Part shown: positions 1 through 9,800 of the stretch, one piece after another
Layout: each line of letters opens with the position of its first letter
Position numbering within the stretch: position 1 is the stretch's first letter
From: Zygnema circumcarinatum
Taxonomy: Eukaryota > Streptophyta > Zygnematophyceae > Zygnematales > Zygnemataceae
NCBI GenBank assembly: GCA_037447605.1
Contig: CM074810.1
Location: forward strand, 1,426,512 to 1,456,053
Reading direction: 5' to 3'
Length of the DNA stretch: 29,542 bases
The notes under the pieces: model-generated
What the model was told of the DNA's origin: nothing
Databases searched by the model: none
What the model saw: only the letters and a program-made list of their open reading frames with translations
Program-made: the position numbers and the translations under genes

Positions 1-26
1 CCCCCCCCCCCCCCCCCCCCCCCCCC
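1..26. repeat. C26 homopolymer at the window edge
   Basis: Twenty-six C residues begin the window. They lie 11 bases beyond the last SRT2-like exon donor GT (42-41), inside what should be the next intron. Either a real homopolymer or an assembly end artefact. It cuts the sirtuin gene short. Confidence 0.9.
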
Positions 27-42
27 GGGCGGTGGGCCCTAC

Positions 43-3000
43 GTTGGGTTTGAGGACGCCCCCGCAGCGGTCGCAGGGCGGCACCCTGAACCCTTCCAGC
101 TCGGCGCGGCTCCCAAACCCTAAATCGTCAAGTTCGGCGTCGCCGTCCGGCCGCTGCCTCGCGCCGCCGCCCTGCAGGGAGGAGGCCTCAGCCGCCGCCG
201 CCCACTGGGAGGGAGGGAGGGAGGGAGGGAGAGAGGGAGGGAGAGGAGGGAGAGAGGGAGGGAGACAAGGAAAGGGAAGGAGGATGAATAACAAACAATA
301 GGGGATAGAAGATAGAAAGGAAGCCAGGGAGGGGTACTGGAATACTGGAAGGAGAGAGTCAGTGTTTCTGGCAAAAAAACAAGTAACACGGGCGTGTGGA
401 TGGATGATCAAAGGGACGGAGAAGCTCCCGCCCTCTGTTTCTCTCTCTCCCGCCCATTCCCTCTCTACCCCTCTCGTCGCATGTAGCAATCTTTGCTGTC
501 TGCGTGGGTTCGCATCTTCTCTCACTTCCTGCTCTGCCCTGTCCCCTCCTCCCTCTCTACTGCTCATCCCCCTCCCTCCGATCAAGCACGCCCTTCCTCC
601 TTTCCTCCCTACTCCCTTCTATGTATGTTAGATTACTTTCAAAGCCCATTCCCCTCAATGCCCATCTCGTCCTCTCACTTTCTCTCTTCCCCTCCCTCCC
701 CCCCCTTTCTCCCTCACCCATTTTCTCCCGCCCCTTCCAACCCCCATCCTCCTCCCCCTCCTCTCTCCCCGCACTCCCCCCCCCTCTTTCTCCACCCTTC
801 TCTCTTCCCCCCACTTCTCCGTCCCCTCCCACTCCCCCTCCCTCCCCCTCCCTCTTTCCTCCCGCTCCCTCCCCCCTCCCCCTCCCTCCTCCCCCTTCCT
901 CCCCCCCCCTCCTCCCTCCCCTCCCTCTCCCTCCCATTCTCTCCCACCTCCCCCTCCCCCCTCCCTCCCTCCCTCCCTCTCCCTCCCTCCCTCCCCTCCC
1001 TCCCTCCCCTCCCTCTTCCTCCCCCTCTCCCCCCCTCCTCCTCCCTCCCCCCCCTCCCCCCTCCCCTCCCTCTCCCTCCCCCTCTCTTTCCCCCTCTCTC
1101 CCTCCCTCCCTCACCTCCGGGTTGAGCGCCCGCAGGCGGTCCTGCATGGCCTCGCGCGGCCCCTCGTTCCCGCACGCGAGGCAGACCGTCTCGCGCGTGC
1201 TCCCGTGCAGCTCCAACGCAAAGCGACTCCCCGCCATGGTGTGCAGCCTGCCATCCTCACATGCCATCCATCCCATGCATACATGAACGCATGGCCCCCC
1301 ATCATCACATGCCATCCATCCCATGCGTGCATGCATGCCTCCCCCCTCATCACCCCATGCATGCCCAGCACCAGTCCCAGCGCGCCACCTGTCCACGTTC
1401 TGCGTGACGAGCCCCCCCCCCGCCCGCCCGCCCTCCTCGAGCCGCGCGACCGCCACGTGGGCGGGCCCGGGCCGCGCCGCGAGGAGGCGGGCCCACCCCA
1501 CGTAGGACCGCGCCCAGTACCGCCGCCGCTGCCCGGGAGACCCAATGAACTCCTGCCACGTGGCGACACGTGGGGGAGGGGGGGCAGCCAATCAAGGGCC
1601 CACGTCGCGCCATCTGTCGCCGTAAAGAAGTTGGCTTTGAGAAAGGGCTAAAGGGGGGCTTAAAAAGGGCCAATGGGAGGGATGGGAGGGTGAAGCAGGA
1701 GTACGAATTTGAGGGGGGTTTCATTTTTTTTTTTTTGTTTTTTTTCAGGGGGGGGGGGTAAAGGCGGGCATTTCCGAAATAGTATTTTCTAAGAATGACA
1801 AAAAGAAAAAAAGATAAAGTGTAAATTTTGAGTTATGTCGAGCCATCCACCAATCGCTGCCCGCAAGGAAACCCTCCAGAGGAGTGTTCGGTGCCAGGCA
1901 CCGATCTATGGCAGACAGTTCAGTTTTATGTCGCGCCAAGGTCATACACAACTGACATAGAATCGACAGCTGGTAATCAGTTTAAATGGCGCACTAAATA
2001 GGCGGAGGACGATTTTTACAATTCCTTTTAAGGGTTGGAAAAAAGGAGAGAGGAATTGGAAGCTTCGACAAACAAAAAAAGAAAAGAGGGGGAGATAGTA
2101 TTGGACTCACTTGATGAGTCATCGGCTTAAATCCGGAACTGTAGGCTCCGTTAGGGCTGCACATGCATCAAAGGAACTCGAAAAATTAGAATTCTTTCTC
2201 TCTCTCTCCCTCTTCTCTCACTCTCCCACTCTCTCCTCTTCCCCTCTCTCCCTCTCTCTCCCCCTCGTCTCCTCTCCCCCCTCGCACTCTATCTCCCTCT
2301 CTCTCTCTCTCCTGAACCCACTCTGCGTTCATGATTACTCCAAGAAAATCCCATCCACATAGCTACGAAGAAACAGCATTACAGTGACAGAATTCCCAAC
2401 CATCGACAAGTGAAATTGTAATAATGCAGATGAAAAATAATCATGCTGAAAACACAATCTGACTGACCTTCTGTAATCAGGGATTCCGCTCTCTGTGCTG
2501 ACGCCTGCTCCCGTCAGCACTACAAGTCGCCGACTGCAATGACGAAACATGAAAAATAGTTAAAAAAACAAAAGGGTGAGGGGGGCTAACACAGTTAAAA
2601 TGTTCGAAATCAGAGCCGCGGAACTACAATCAAATCAATTTAAGCAAAGACAAATAAGATAAAAAAGAATGACAATAGAGAATACAGCGAATGCAGTTGC
2701 TCTCATTTCTGAACTGCTGAGAAAGCAAATTCCAGAATGAAATTTTCTAACATTCTTTAAGGACCCCATATATCACTGCATGCAAAAAAATACAAAACAA
2801 GACCCCTCCACATGCATGGAAGCCTCCACAACTCCAATCTGGGTTCAGAGTTTGCTTCCCCTTACGAAATCATAATCTGCTAACTATAGATTCTGACACT
2901 GGACAGTATAGATCCGTAGTGATCAGGAGCAAGAAAATCCGGATTCCATGACGTGAACCTAAATCTGAAAATATTTGAAAGAACTAAATAATGGGCAAAG

Positions 3001-3384
3001 TGACGAGAGGGACCATTGGGTGGAAGAGGCAAAACCCTTTTAACCAGCCTCTATTCCAATAAGATTTCCTTTCGATCCACTCTATCTTGATCAGATTCCC
3101 AGACCAAACAAAAATGAGCCCCACCTACTCTCAACGAAGTCGTGCAGAAGCGCCACCTGTCGCTCTGTGGGAGGCGGCGCTGCCGGCACGACAGCCCCTC
3201 CCCTGATAGCTCCCTCTCCCTCTCTCCCTCCCTTCCCACCTCCCTCATGGAGGCCAACTACAGGAGGGAGAGGGAGAGGGAAGTCTCCGGAAGCCATGGC
3301 TTGGAGAGAATGGCCGCCATGGAGAAAGCTCCGAGTTTGGATGCGGAGGCGAGGGAGGAGAGAGGAGGAGGAGAAGGCGGCCAT
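43..3384 (-). CDS. SRT2: SRT2/SIRT4-type mitochondrial sirtuin, 3' partial
   Basis: NAD-dependent protein deacylase of the plant SRT2 (SIRT4-like, class II) family, probably in the mitochondrial matrix. Six exons join in phase: 3384-3125, 2533-2468, 2156-2111, 1552-1389, 1247-1115 and 204-43 (831 bp, 277 codons, no stop reached). The ATG at 3384 begins a Ser/Arg-rich, acid-free N terminus (MAAFSSSSLLPRLRIQTRSF) typical of a mitochondrial presequence. Seen: the Rossmann GAGVSTESGIPDYRS signature (residues 95-109), PNGAYSSGFKP (46-bp exon), RRRYWARSYVGW, the NAD-binding TQNVD (174-178), catalytic His193 in ELHG, and all four zinc cysteines (C201, C204, C267, C270). The protein stops after LKPN at a GTAGGG donor; the C-terminal Rossmann part (expected from FFGD onward) lies outside the window. 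Introns are filled with CT/GA tracts. It starts head-to-head with TIM10. Confidence 0.93.
540..1112. repeat. CT-rich (GA on gene strand) tract inside SRT2 intron 5
   Basis: About 570 bp of almost pure pyrimidine on the + strand, built of CCCTCC, CTCCC and CCCCTCC blocks. It occupies most of the 910-bp intron between exons 1247-1115 and 204-43. The same intron switches to GA on the + strand at 207-270, so the tract beside the acceptor is pyrimidine on the gene strand. Long ORFs here are low-complexity shadows. Confidence 0.9.
2189..2312. repeat. CT-rich tract in SRT2 intron 2
   Basis: CTCTCTCC-type low-complexity run in the intron between exons 2533-2468 and 2156-2111. It is purine-rich on the gene strand. 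Confidence 0.85.
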
Positions 3385-3717
3385 GCCGAAGATTTGGGCT
3401 CTCTCCCTCCGTCTGCTCTCTCGTCCTTGGAAGGTGCCCCTTTAAGGATATCGAAATGTGGGGGGATTAGGGGGGAGGGGAGTGGGAGGGAGAGAGAGGG
3501 GAGGAAGGAGGGGGAGAGGGTGGCGAGGAGGGAGAGGACAGAGAGGGAGAGGGAGAGGGAGATGGAAGGGGGGGCGGAGGGCGGGACGGAGAGAGGTGAA
3601 TAGGTTGGGACTTCCGCGGCTTAAGCCGCGCGCTGGGCCGACACCGAACCCTTCGTTCTGAATTCGGAGACGCGCGGCTGAACCCGATCTGAGGTTCGAG
3701 GCCTTCGCTCTGGGAAC

Positions 3718-3755
<38 letters not shown>

Positions 3756-3866
3756 CCTCCGTCTACCTCCGCCTATCTCTCGCCTCTTCCCCTCGCTCTC
3801 TCACTCCCCCCTCCCCCTTCCCGCCCTTCTCCCTCTCTCTCTCCCTCCCTCTCTTTCACACACACC
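3385..3866. promoter_or_regulatory. Divergent promoter of SRT2-like and TIM10
   Basis: 482 bp separate the two start codons. The side next to SRT2 (about 3450-3600) is GA-rich on + and therefore CT-rich in the SRT2 leader. The side next to TIM10 (3717-3866) is (CT)n-rich in the TIM10 leader. The GC-richer centre (3600-3720) carries the 16-bp palindrome. No clear TATA box was seen. Shared regulation of two mitochondrial-protein genes is inference from the spacing. Confidence 0.7.
3615..3630. promoter_or_regulatory. 16-bp perfect palindrome CGCGGCTTAAGCCGCG
   Basis: Perfect inverted repeat near the middle of the SRT2/TIM10 divergent promoter (231 bp from the SRT2 ATG, 237 bp from the TIM10 ATG). 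It could be a site for a dimeric transcription factor; no factor is assigned. Confidence 0.6.
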
Positions 3867-5389
3867 ATGGCGCAGGCGCCAGAGGGCATTACTCTTGACA
3901 AGGAAGCGGTGAGTGAGAAGGAGAAACTGAACTCCTTTTTTTGAGTTTCGTTCGGGTTTTTATTTTCGGCTTCATTTTATTTCATTAAATCTCTACGCCA
4001 TTTTACATCTCCAGCGGAACCAGTTCACTTTTGCACTCGATTTGGTCTAGAAGACGGAGTTACTTACCGAAAGAATTAAACCTTTTTTGAGAATTTAAAT
4101 AGGTGACTTCCTGTCAAGCACAAATTTCAATTCTTTTGTTTTTTTAAGTCAATTGATCTGCCAAAGTGGTTTCTTCCACAGTGCATGAACTGACTAGAAC
4201 TTACTACGTATACATGTGTTTTCTGCACTACAATTCATTCTAGAAAAAAGTGTTGTGAGACATTAATCTCCCTATTTTTCTGTAGCAGGTATTCATGTTG
4301 GCTCAGCAGGAGATGGAGTACAGAGTGGGACTGTTCAATGGGTGAGAGCTCAGCTTCCCCCTTCTCTGCCAATTTTCGTTTTCAGCATCCAATCCTCCCA
4401 CTTAAGTAGCCCCTGTTTTCCGCTTTGTCCCTCTCTCCCTGTCTCTCTCTATCTCTCTCCCTCTCCCTCCCTCTCTCTTTCTCACTGGCTCTCCCTCACC
4501 TTCTGACTAATTGTCACTCATCCTCACCAATTCTGCCCATCCGATTGGTGTTCGAACTGAGGATCCTCGACTTTCGAAACTTTACCAAGCGTTGACTTTG
4601 CTGTTAAGCTTTATGAATCGTCAAATCGTTGACATATGCACTGTAAAGTTGAGATGTTGTCCTACAATTTCTCGTACGCTTCAAAAGGATCTCCATTCTC
4701 GTGGTCATACTTGGACGTTTTTGGGATTATTTCGATTTTTGTTTGCAGGCTCGTTTCAAACTGCTTCGACAAGTGCGTGGAGAAGAAGTAAATCTCGTCT
4801 CCCTCTCTAAATTTCTGAATTTGTGTAAATTCTCGTTCGTTAAACTTAAAAAAAACCTTTTGTTCAGCTTGAAGGTGACTTCCCTGTAAGCATACTTTTG
4901 GACTATGAGCCATGCACTCAGAGAGCGAGAGGGAGTAGGAGATGGAACGGGGTAGGGGGTAGGGCGAGGCCGAGGATGAGGGGAGGGAGTGGTAGAGAGA
5001 GAGAGAGAGTTGTGTCCACTATTGTAACACATTATTGCTGTTGGATTGAGAGAAGTTGACTGCTGCACTCGCAGGTACAAGGATGGAGATCTCAACTTGG
5101 GGGAGAACAGCTGTATTGACCGCTGCGTGGCCAAATACTGGCAGGTGCTGCACTCTGCGCCGCACCCCTCTTTCGCAGTACAACGCTGCCAAGTTTAAGA
5201 GTTTAGAGTTTAGGGGTTTTAGGGTTCGCAGGGTTTTATAGGTACACATGGGTTTAGGGCTCGCCGTTGATCTTAATTTTCGAGGTTAGAGTTAGGGTTC
5301 GCCTTTGAACGTTGTGTGGCGTGTTTGGCTTGCAGGTGACCGGCATCATTGGGAATATGTTGGGCGCCAACACAAGGCCGGGAGTGTGA
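3867..5389 (+). CDS. TIM10: Tim10, mitochondrial intermembrane-space chaperone subunit
   Basis: Small Tim chaperone subunit of the Tim9-Tim10 hexamer, which guides hydrophobic carrier and outer-membrane precursors across the intermembrane space. Five exons, all in phase: 3867-3908, 4289-4341, 4749-4787, 5075-5144 and 5336-5389. They encode 85 residues, normal for the family. The twin CX3C motif is complete: C37-FDK-C41 and C58-IDR-C62, with 16 residues between, forming the two disulphides introduced by Mia40/Erv1. The helix QQEMEYRVGLFN and the block GENSCIDRCVAKYWQ are typical of plant Tim10 rather than Tim9, Tim8 or Tim13. The start is the first ATG after a CT-rich leader; no presequence is expected. 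Intron 2 holds CT-rich sequence (4428-4500), intron 3 a GA-rich run (4920-5010), and intron 4 telomere-like TTTAGGG motifs. Confidence 0.95.
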
Positions 5390-6272
5390 TGTGCTGCAGC
5401 TGATGTCGACATATTTGGTCGGACATGGAGAGAAACAGACAGGGAAGTCGGAGCTGTACTGCATCATTTGAGGAGATGATGTCACTGACTGCGATGATGT
5501 TGCGCGTCGAGTGATGTTGGGGGGAATGGGAGCGTTTCCCAAATGCCCATTTCTATGCGGAAGATTTCGAAGGCCTGCTTCAATTTAGCGCAAGGCAGAG
5601 TATGCCAGTAAGGTTGTAGAGCGGGAGCACTTCTGATTTTTTTGTTCTAGTGAGTTTGTGGAACGACTTAGGAAATATTGTTAAAGGAAGCTTCAACCGA
5701 CTTATTTCTTTCACAAAAGGTTCTCAAAAAGTTGCTCAGATTGTACTTCATTCTTTTTTGCCAAAGTGACAACCGGTTGACGAAGCAACTGCATTTGAGG
5801 TGCAAAAATGCCGCAAGAAGGAAGGACTTAGCCCCAACTTCCACCCTCTCGAGCTTCCTCATCCTTGTACGGTTCAGGGGCAAATCGTCAGGCCAACGAC
5901 CAATCTCTCTTTCACTCCTCTCTCTCTCCCTCTATCTCACCCCCTCTCTCACTCTCTCTCTCACACTCTCTCTCTCGCTCTCTCTCGGTCGCAGAGAAGC
6001 CTCTCCTCGGCCACTCTCATGGTTTCAACTCAACATGATGACCTGTGCTTCCTGTTAAGAAGCTGTTACAAGAAACAACGAGTAAGTTTATAGTTTGCAG
6101 CATTTAGGGTTTGAGTTCTTCTAGAGCTGCTGCTCAGGAACCGTAAAACTTAAAAAGGTAAAGGGGAAAATAAAGGAAAGGCGACTTACAGAGCTTTGCT
6201 GGTTCTCTCTCCTACTGGAAGGGCGGGCAACATAAGACCAGCTATCCGTAGTCATGGAAAAAAACCCTCGAC
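5390..6272. other. Convergent intergenic region, TIM10/LDL3 3' ends
   Basis: 883 bp between the TIM10 stop (5389) and the LDL3 stop (6273), so it contains both 3' UTRs. It holds a CT-rich run at about 5905-5990. I see no convincing gene here; the ORFs across 5678-6093 are low-complexity or unsupported. Confidence 0.6.
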
Positions 6273-6797
6273 TTACTTTTCACTTCGGGGTTTCCCACAC
6301 TTTTCAACATATTTGTCCACCAAAGCTCGAATCTGGTCCCAATTCAAAACCCAAACTCCGCTCAGTTTATGATTACATCGGAAATTGAATAATGCAATTC
6401 TCGCAAAGGGATCTTAACCAAGTACCACATTTCAGTATCCTAAAACCAAACCCAGTTTTTCAAAAAACCCTTGACTCAAAAAACCTCGACTGGGAAATTT
6501 CAAGAACCCGTTTAACACCCAAAAACACAGCGACTGTCGAAACTCCAAAACGTAAAGAACCCTAAAGCTTAAGAAGAAACTCAAAATACCCAAACATCAT
6601 GAATGAAATGAAATTGCCGAAAAGTCCACATAGCTTGAGAGCACCAAAAAACTCCATCACCCAGAAACTATGAAAATCCAAAAAACTGCAAGCAATTGAT
6701 ATAATGCTTAAGTTTCCAAAAACAATCCAGCACTGAAGAAACCATGAGTACGGTGAACTTCAGGACTTGAACAGTGGCTGCTTAACACACCTTGAGA

Positions 6798-6833
<36 letters not shown>

Positions 6834-9800
6834 TAGAGTGAGAGACAGAGAGAAAGGGGGAGAGAGATAGAGAGAGAATCCACAGCGGTATAGTTCAGTG
6901 CTTGGGCAGTGGCACCATAACACACCTTCAATTTCCGTTTGATGCAAAGAAACTCCTCAATACTTCCCTCCACATCCTTTGTCATTTCTCTCTCCATAAC
7001 CTGCATATAGAAAAAACAGAACAATAGGCAAAGAAAGTCAACTTTTTCATCGACACCATCCTTGTGGCAGATGGCTGCCAGTTCTTGTACGTTTTTTACA
7101 TGTTTGTTTATTGAAAACAATGTTATCCGGGATTGCAAGGTAGGCAGAAAACTTTTCATTCTAACCTAACAAAGTTCGCAAAAGTAGTGAAGGGAAGCAG
7201 CAGACACCTTATCCACAGATTTCTTCGCAATCGATTTAAAATCCTCCCGAGAGAGTCGTCTCGTCTTGTAAAGGGGAGTAAGCAGTTGCACTACATAATC
7301 CCCAATGACTTGCTTCATAGCTTTAGCCGACAATATCTCTCCCTCCCTCCCTCTACCTCCTCCCTGCCCCCTACTACTTCCCCGTCCTCCCCCTTCGAGG
7401 GGAGGAGACCCTCTTTCTGAGCCTTCATCAATGCCTGCGGGCCCCCCTCTCATCCCTCCGTTCCCTACAGAAGTCTCTCCTCGAGCCCTCTCTCCACTGC
7501 CCTCACTCTCTCCCGCAGTACCCCTACACCTGCCTGCACCCACTCTCTCCTTCTCTCTCACCTCTCTCACTCCTCCCACCACGGCTTCGGCTACAGAAGC
7601 ATCCTCACTCCCACCACCTCCTACACTTTGTCTATTGCTGCCATTCCGCCTTCCAGCATCTGCTAACCCTATAAATCTGTTGGTCTTATCCCCTCCTTCA
7701 TCTCCATTAGAGTTATCCCTTCCAGCAGCACTACTTCCTTCTTCATCCTCCTTCTCTGGGTGGCAGACTGCCCCTCCCGTACCTGAACCCTCCGCTTCAG
7801 GCTCTACTCGCCTTCCTCTCCCACCTCCCTCTCTCCTCTCCTTCACCACCTTGTCCATTTTCTTTCCCTCCCCTCCCTCTACTCTCACCACCTGAGAATG
7901 CTTTTCGGCATTGTTTTGCTCCCCGGTTTCTACATTCAGCATGCTCTCCTCTTGCTCATCTTCCACATCCGCTCTATCACCCCCTCCCTCCATATCCCCT
8001 CCATGCTGCATCACAGTCTTCATCTGCCTCCAAGCTGCTAACCTCATCTGCTTCTTTCCATCCCTTGACTCCACATCATATTCCCAACTACGTTTCTCAC
8101 TCTCATCCAAGGGAGGGAAACCCACATTCTGACCCCTCTCATGCTTGATTTTCTCCTCCTTCACTGCCGGCTTAGACACGGCAGTCTCGTCTTTGAACCG
8201 AACATGCAACTTCTCTTTTCCCGGAGTGGGAGAGATTTTCTCTATGGCCTTTCCCTTCTTCGCAAAAGCTCTAAAAGAAAGAATTTTGGGCGGTTCTGGA
8301 AGAGGAGCTATCTGGGCTTCAGCCAAAGCCTGCAATGCGAACCGGAAAAAAACTATGAAACAACTATTGCACATATTGATATGCGTGTATGCTCTTTATA
8401 TGTCTCTATGCCTGATCTGTCCTTTTGTATGCATGCGGTTCAAAGTATGAAAGGAAATATTTGCTCTGACATCAAACCCGACAACTTCACTTTCCTTCAA
8501 TTTTCTGAGCTTGAAGTCAGGCTCGTTCCTCCTTAAATAACCTTTGTCAAAGTCATCAATGTGAGCAGAACCCTACAATGGAAATTTCCAGTTCTACAAA
8601 ACTCCCCTATATTTGTGAAAGCACTCAACAAATAGTCCATAGCTTTAAACCATATAAAACATACCTCAGCCGCTGCTTTTGCTGCAGCAGCAGCAGCATC
8701 CGCTGCAGCAATAGCTTCCAATTCCGCTGCAGTAGGGACCCACTCCTTCACCGGCTCTACCTTCACCTCTCCCTCCCTCTTCACTCCCTCACTCGTGACC
8801 TCATCCACTCCCCTCCTCTTTGCAAGAAGCTTCCTCTCTCTGCTCTGCTGAGCATGTTTGCTCTTGAAGAGGGCGATCCATGAGCGCACCAACTGATCCG
8901 CAACTGCACGGATGTCTCTATGTCCCAAACTGCACACATTCTCTTTCACAGTCTTTCCAATGCCTGCAAGGACCCCACAAATTCGACTCGAACTGAGCTG
9001 AGTTTGAGTTAAGTTGACTTATAAAGTTCAGTTAAATTGAGTTGACTTAAAGTTCAGTTAAATTGAGTCGACTTAAAGTTCAGTTAAATTGAGTTGACTT
9101 AAAGTTCAGTTAAATTGAGTTGACTTAAAGTTCAGTTAAATTGAGTTGACTTAAAGTTCAGTTAAATTGAGTTGACTTTGGTGAAGTTTTGATTGAGACA
9201 ACCCAAACTTCAAGTAGCCCCTAGATACTATAACCCTCCAATCAGCTTCAAATGCCTGAAAATTCCCAAAAGCCGTTCAAAAACAATCCCAAACAAACGC
9301 TTTCACCGAGGAGAGTATCTCTGGAGAATGCAAGTACTGTTTAAACATATGTCACACTTTTCTGCCTGTAAGGAAAGGACACGTGGCAGGACCTGATTGG
9401 CGGACGGCGGAGAGGTCGGTGGCCACCAGCAGAAGCACACGCACACAATGGCGGAGGAGTTGAAGGCCCTCTTTCCCTCCTGATTCCTGAATCCATACAT
9501 CACAAAAAGTAAAGGGTTCACTAAAAGGTCAATAAAAGAGTCAGTTAACCAATTATGCATCAGAAATGACTGAATAAATGCCTCTAGCAAAATGGTAACA
9601 GAAGTGATTTGGCACTTGGTCTAATGATTTTCCAAAGTAAAGGATTAAGGATTGACACTTAGGGTTTACGGCTGCAGAAAATCGGCATATCAATATGGAC
9701 AGAGAGCCCGTTACGGAGGGACACTCTTCCAAAAATGGCAAAGTCTCAACTTTTGGCCAAAGTAAGAGTTTGAAGAAGAACATTGCGACTCACCAGAATC

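Noticed and set aside
493-1591. Long ORFs on both strands (210-344 residues) rich in Pro/Ser/Leu or Gly/Glu/Arg
   Set aside because: They are translations of the CT/GA intron tract. Only the short segments matching SRT2 exons 1552-1389 and 1247-1115 are genic.
3660-3700. GGTTCGAGGCC and other TpsiC-like strings as tRNA genes
   Set aside because: No matching acceptor stem, D arm or anticodon arm could be folded around them; the same holds for 4549 and 23636.
5678-6093. Overlapping plus-strand ORFs of 97-126 residues
   Set aside because: Leu/Ser runs come from the CT tract at 5905-5990 and no neighbouring splice sites extend them to a known protein.
9001-9180. Regular repeats that could be taken for a CRISPR array
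   Set aside because: Units are directly adjacent with no unique spacers, and they lie in a eukaryotic intron.
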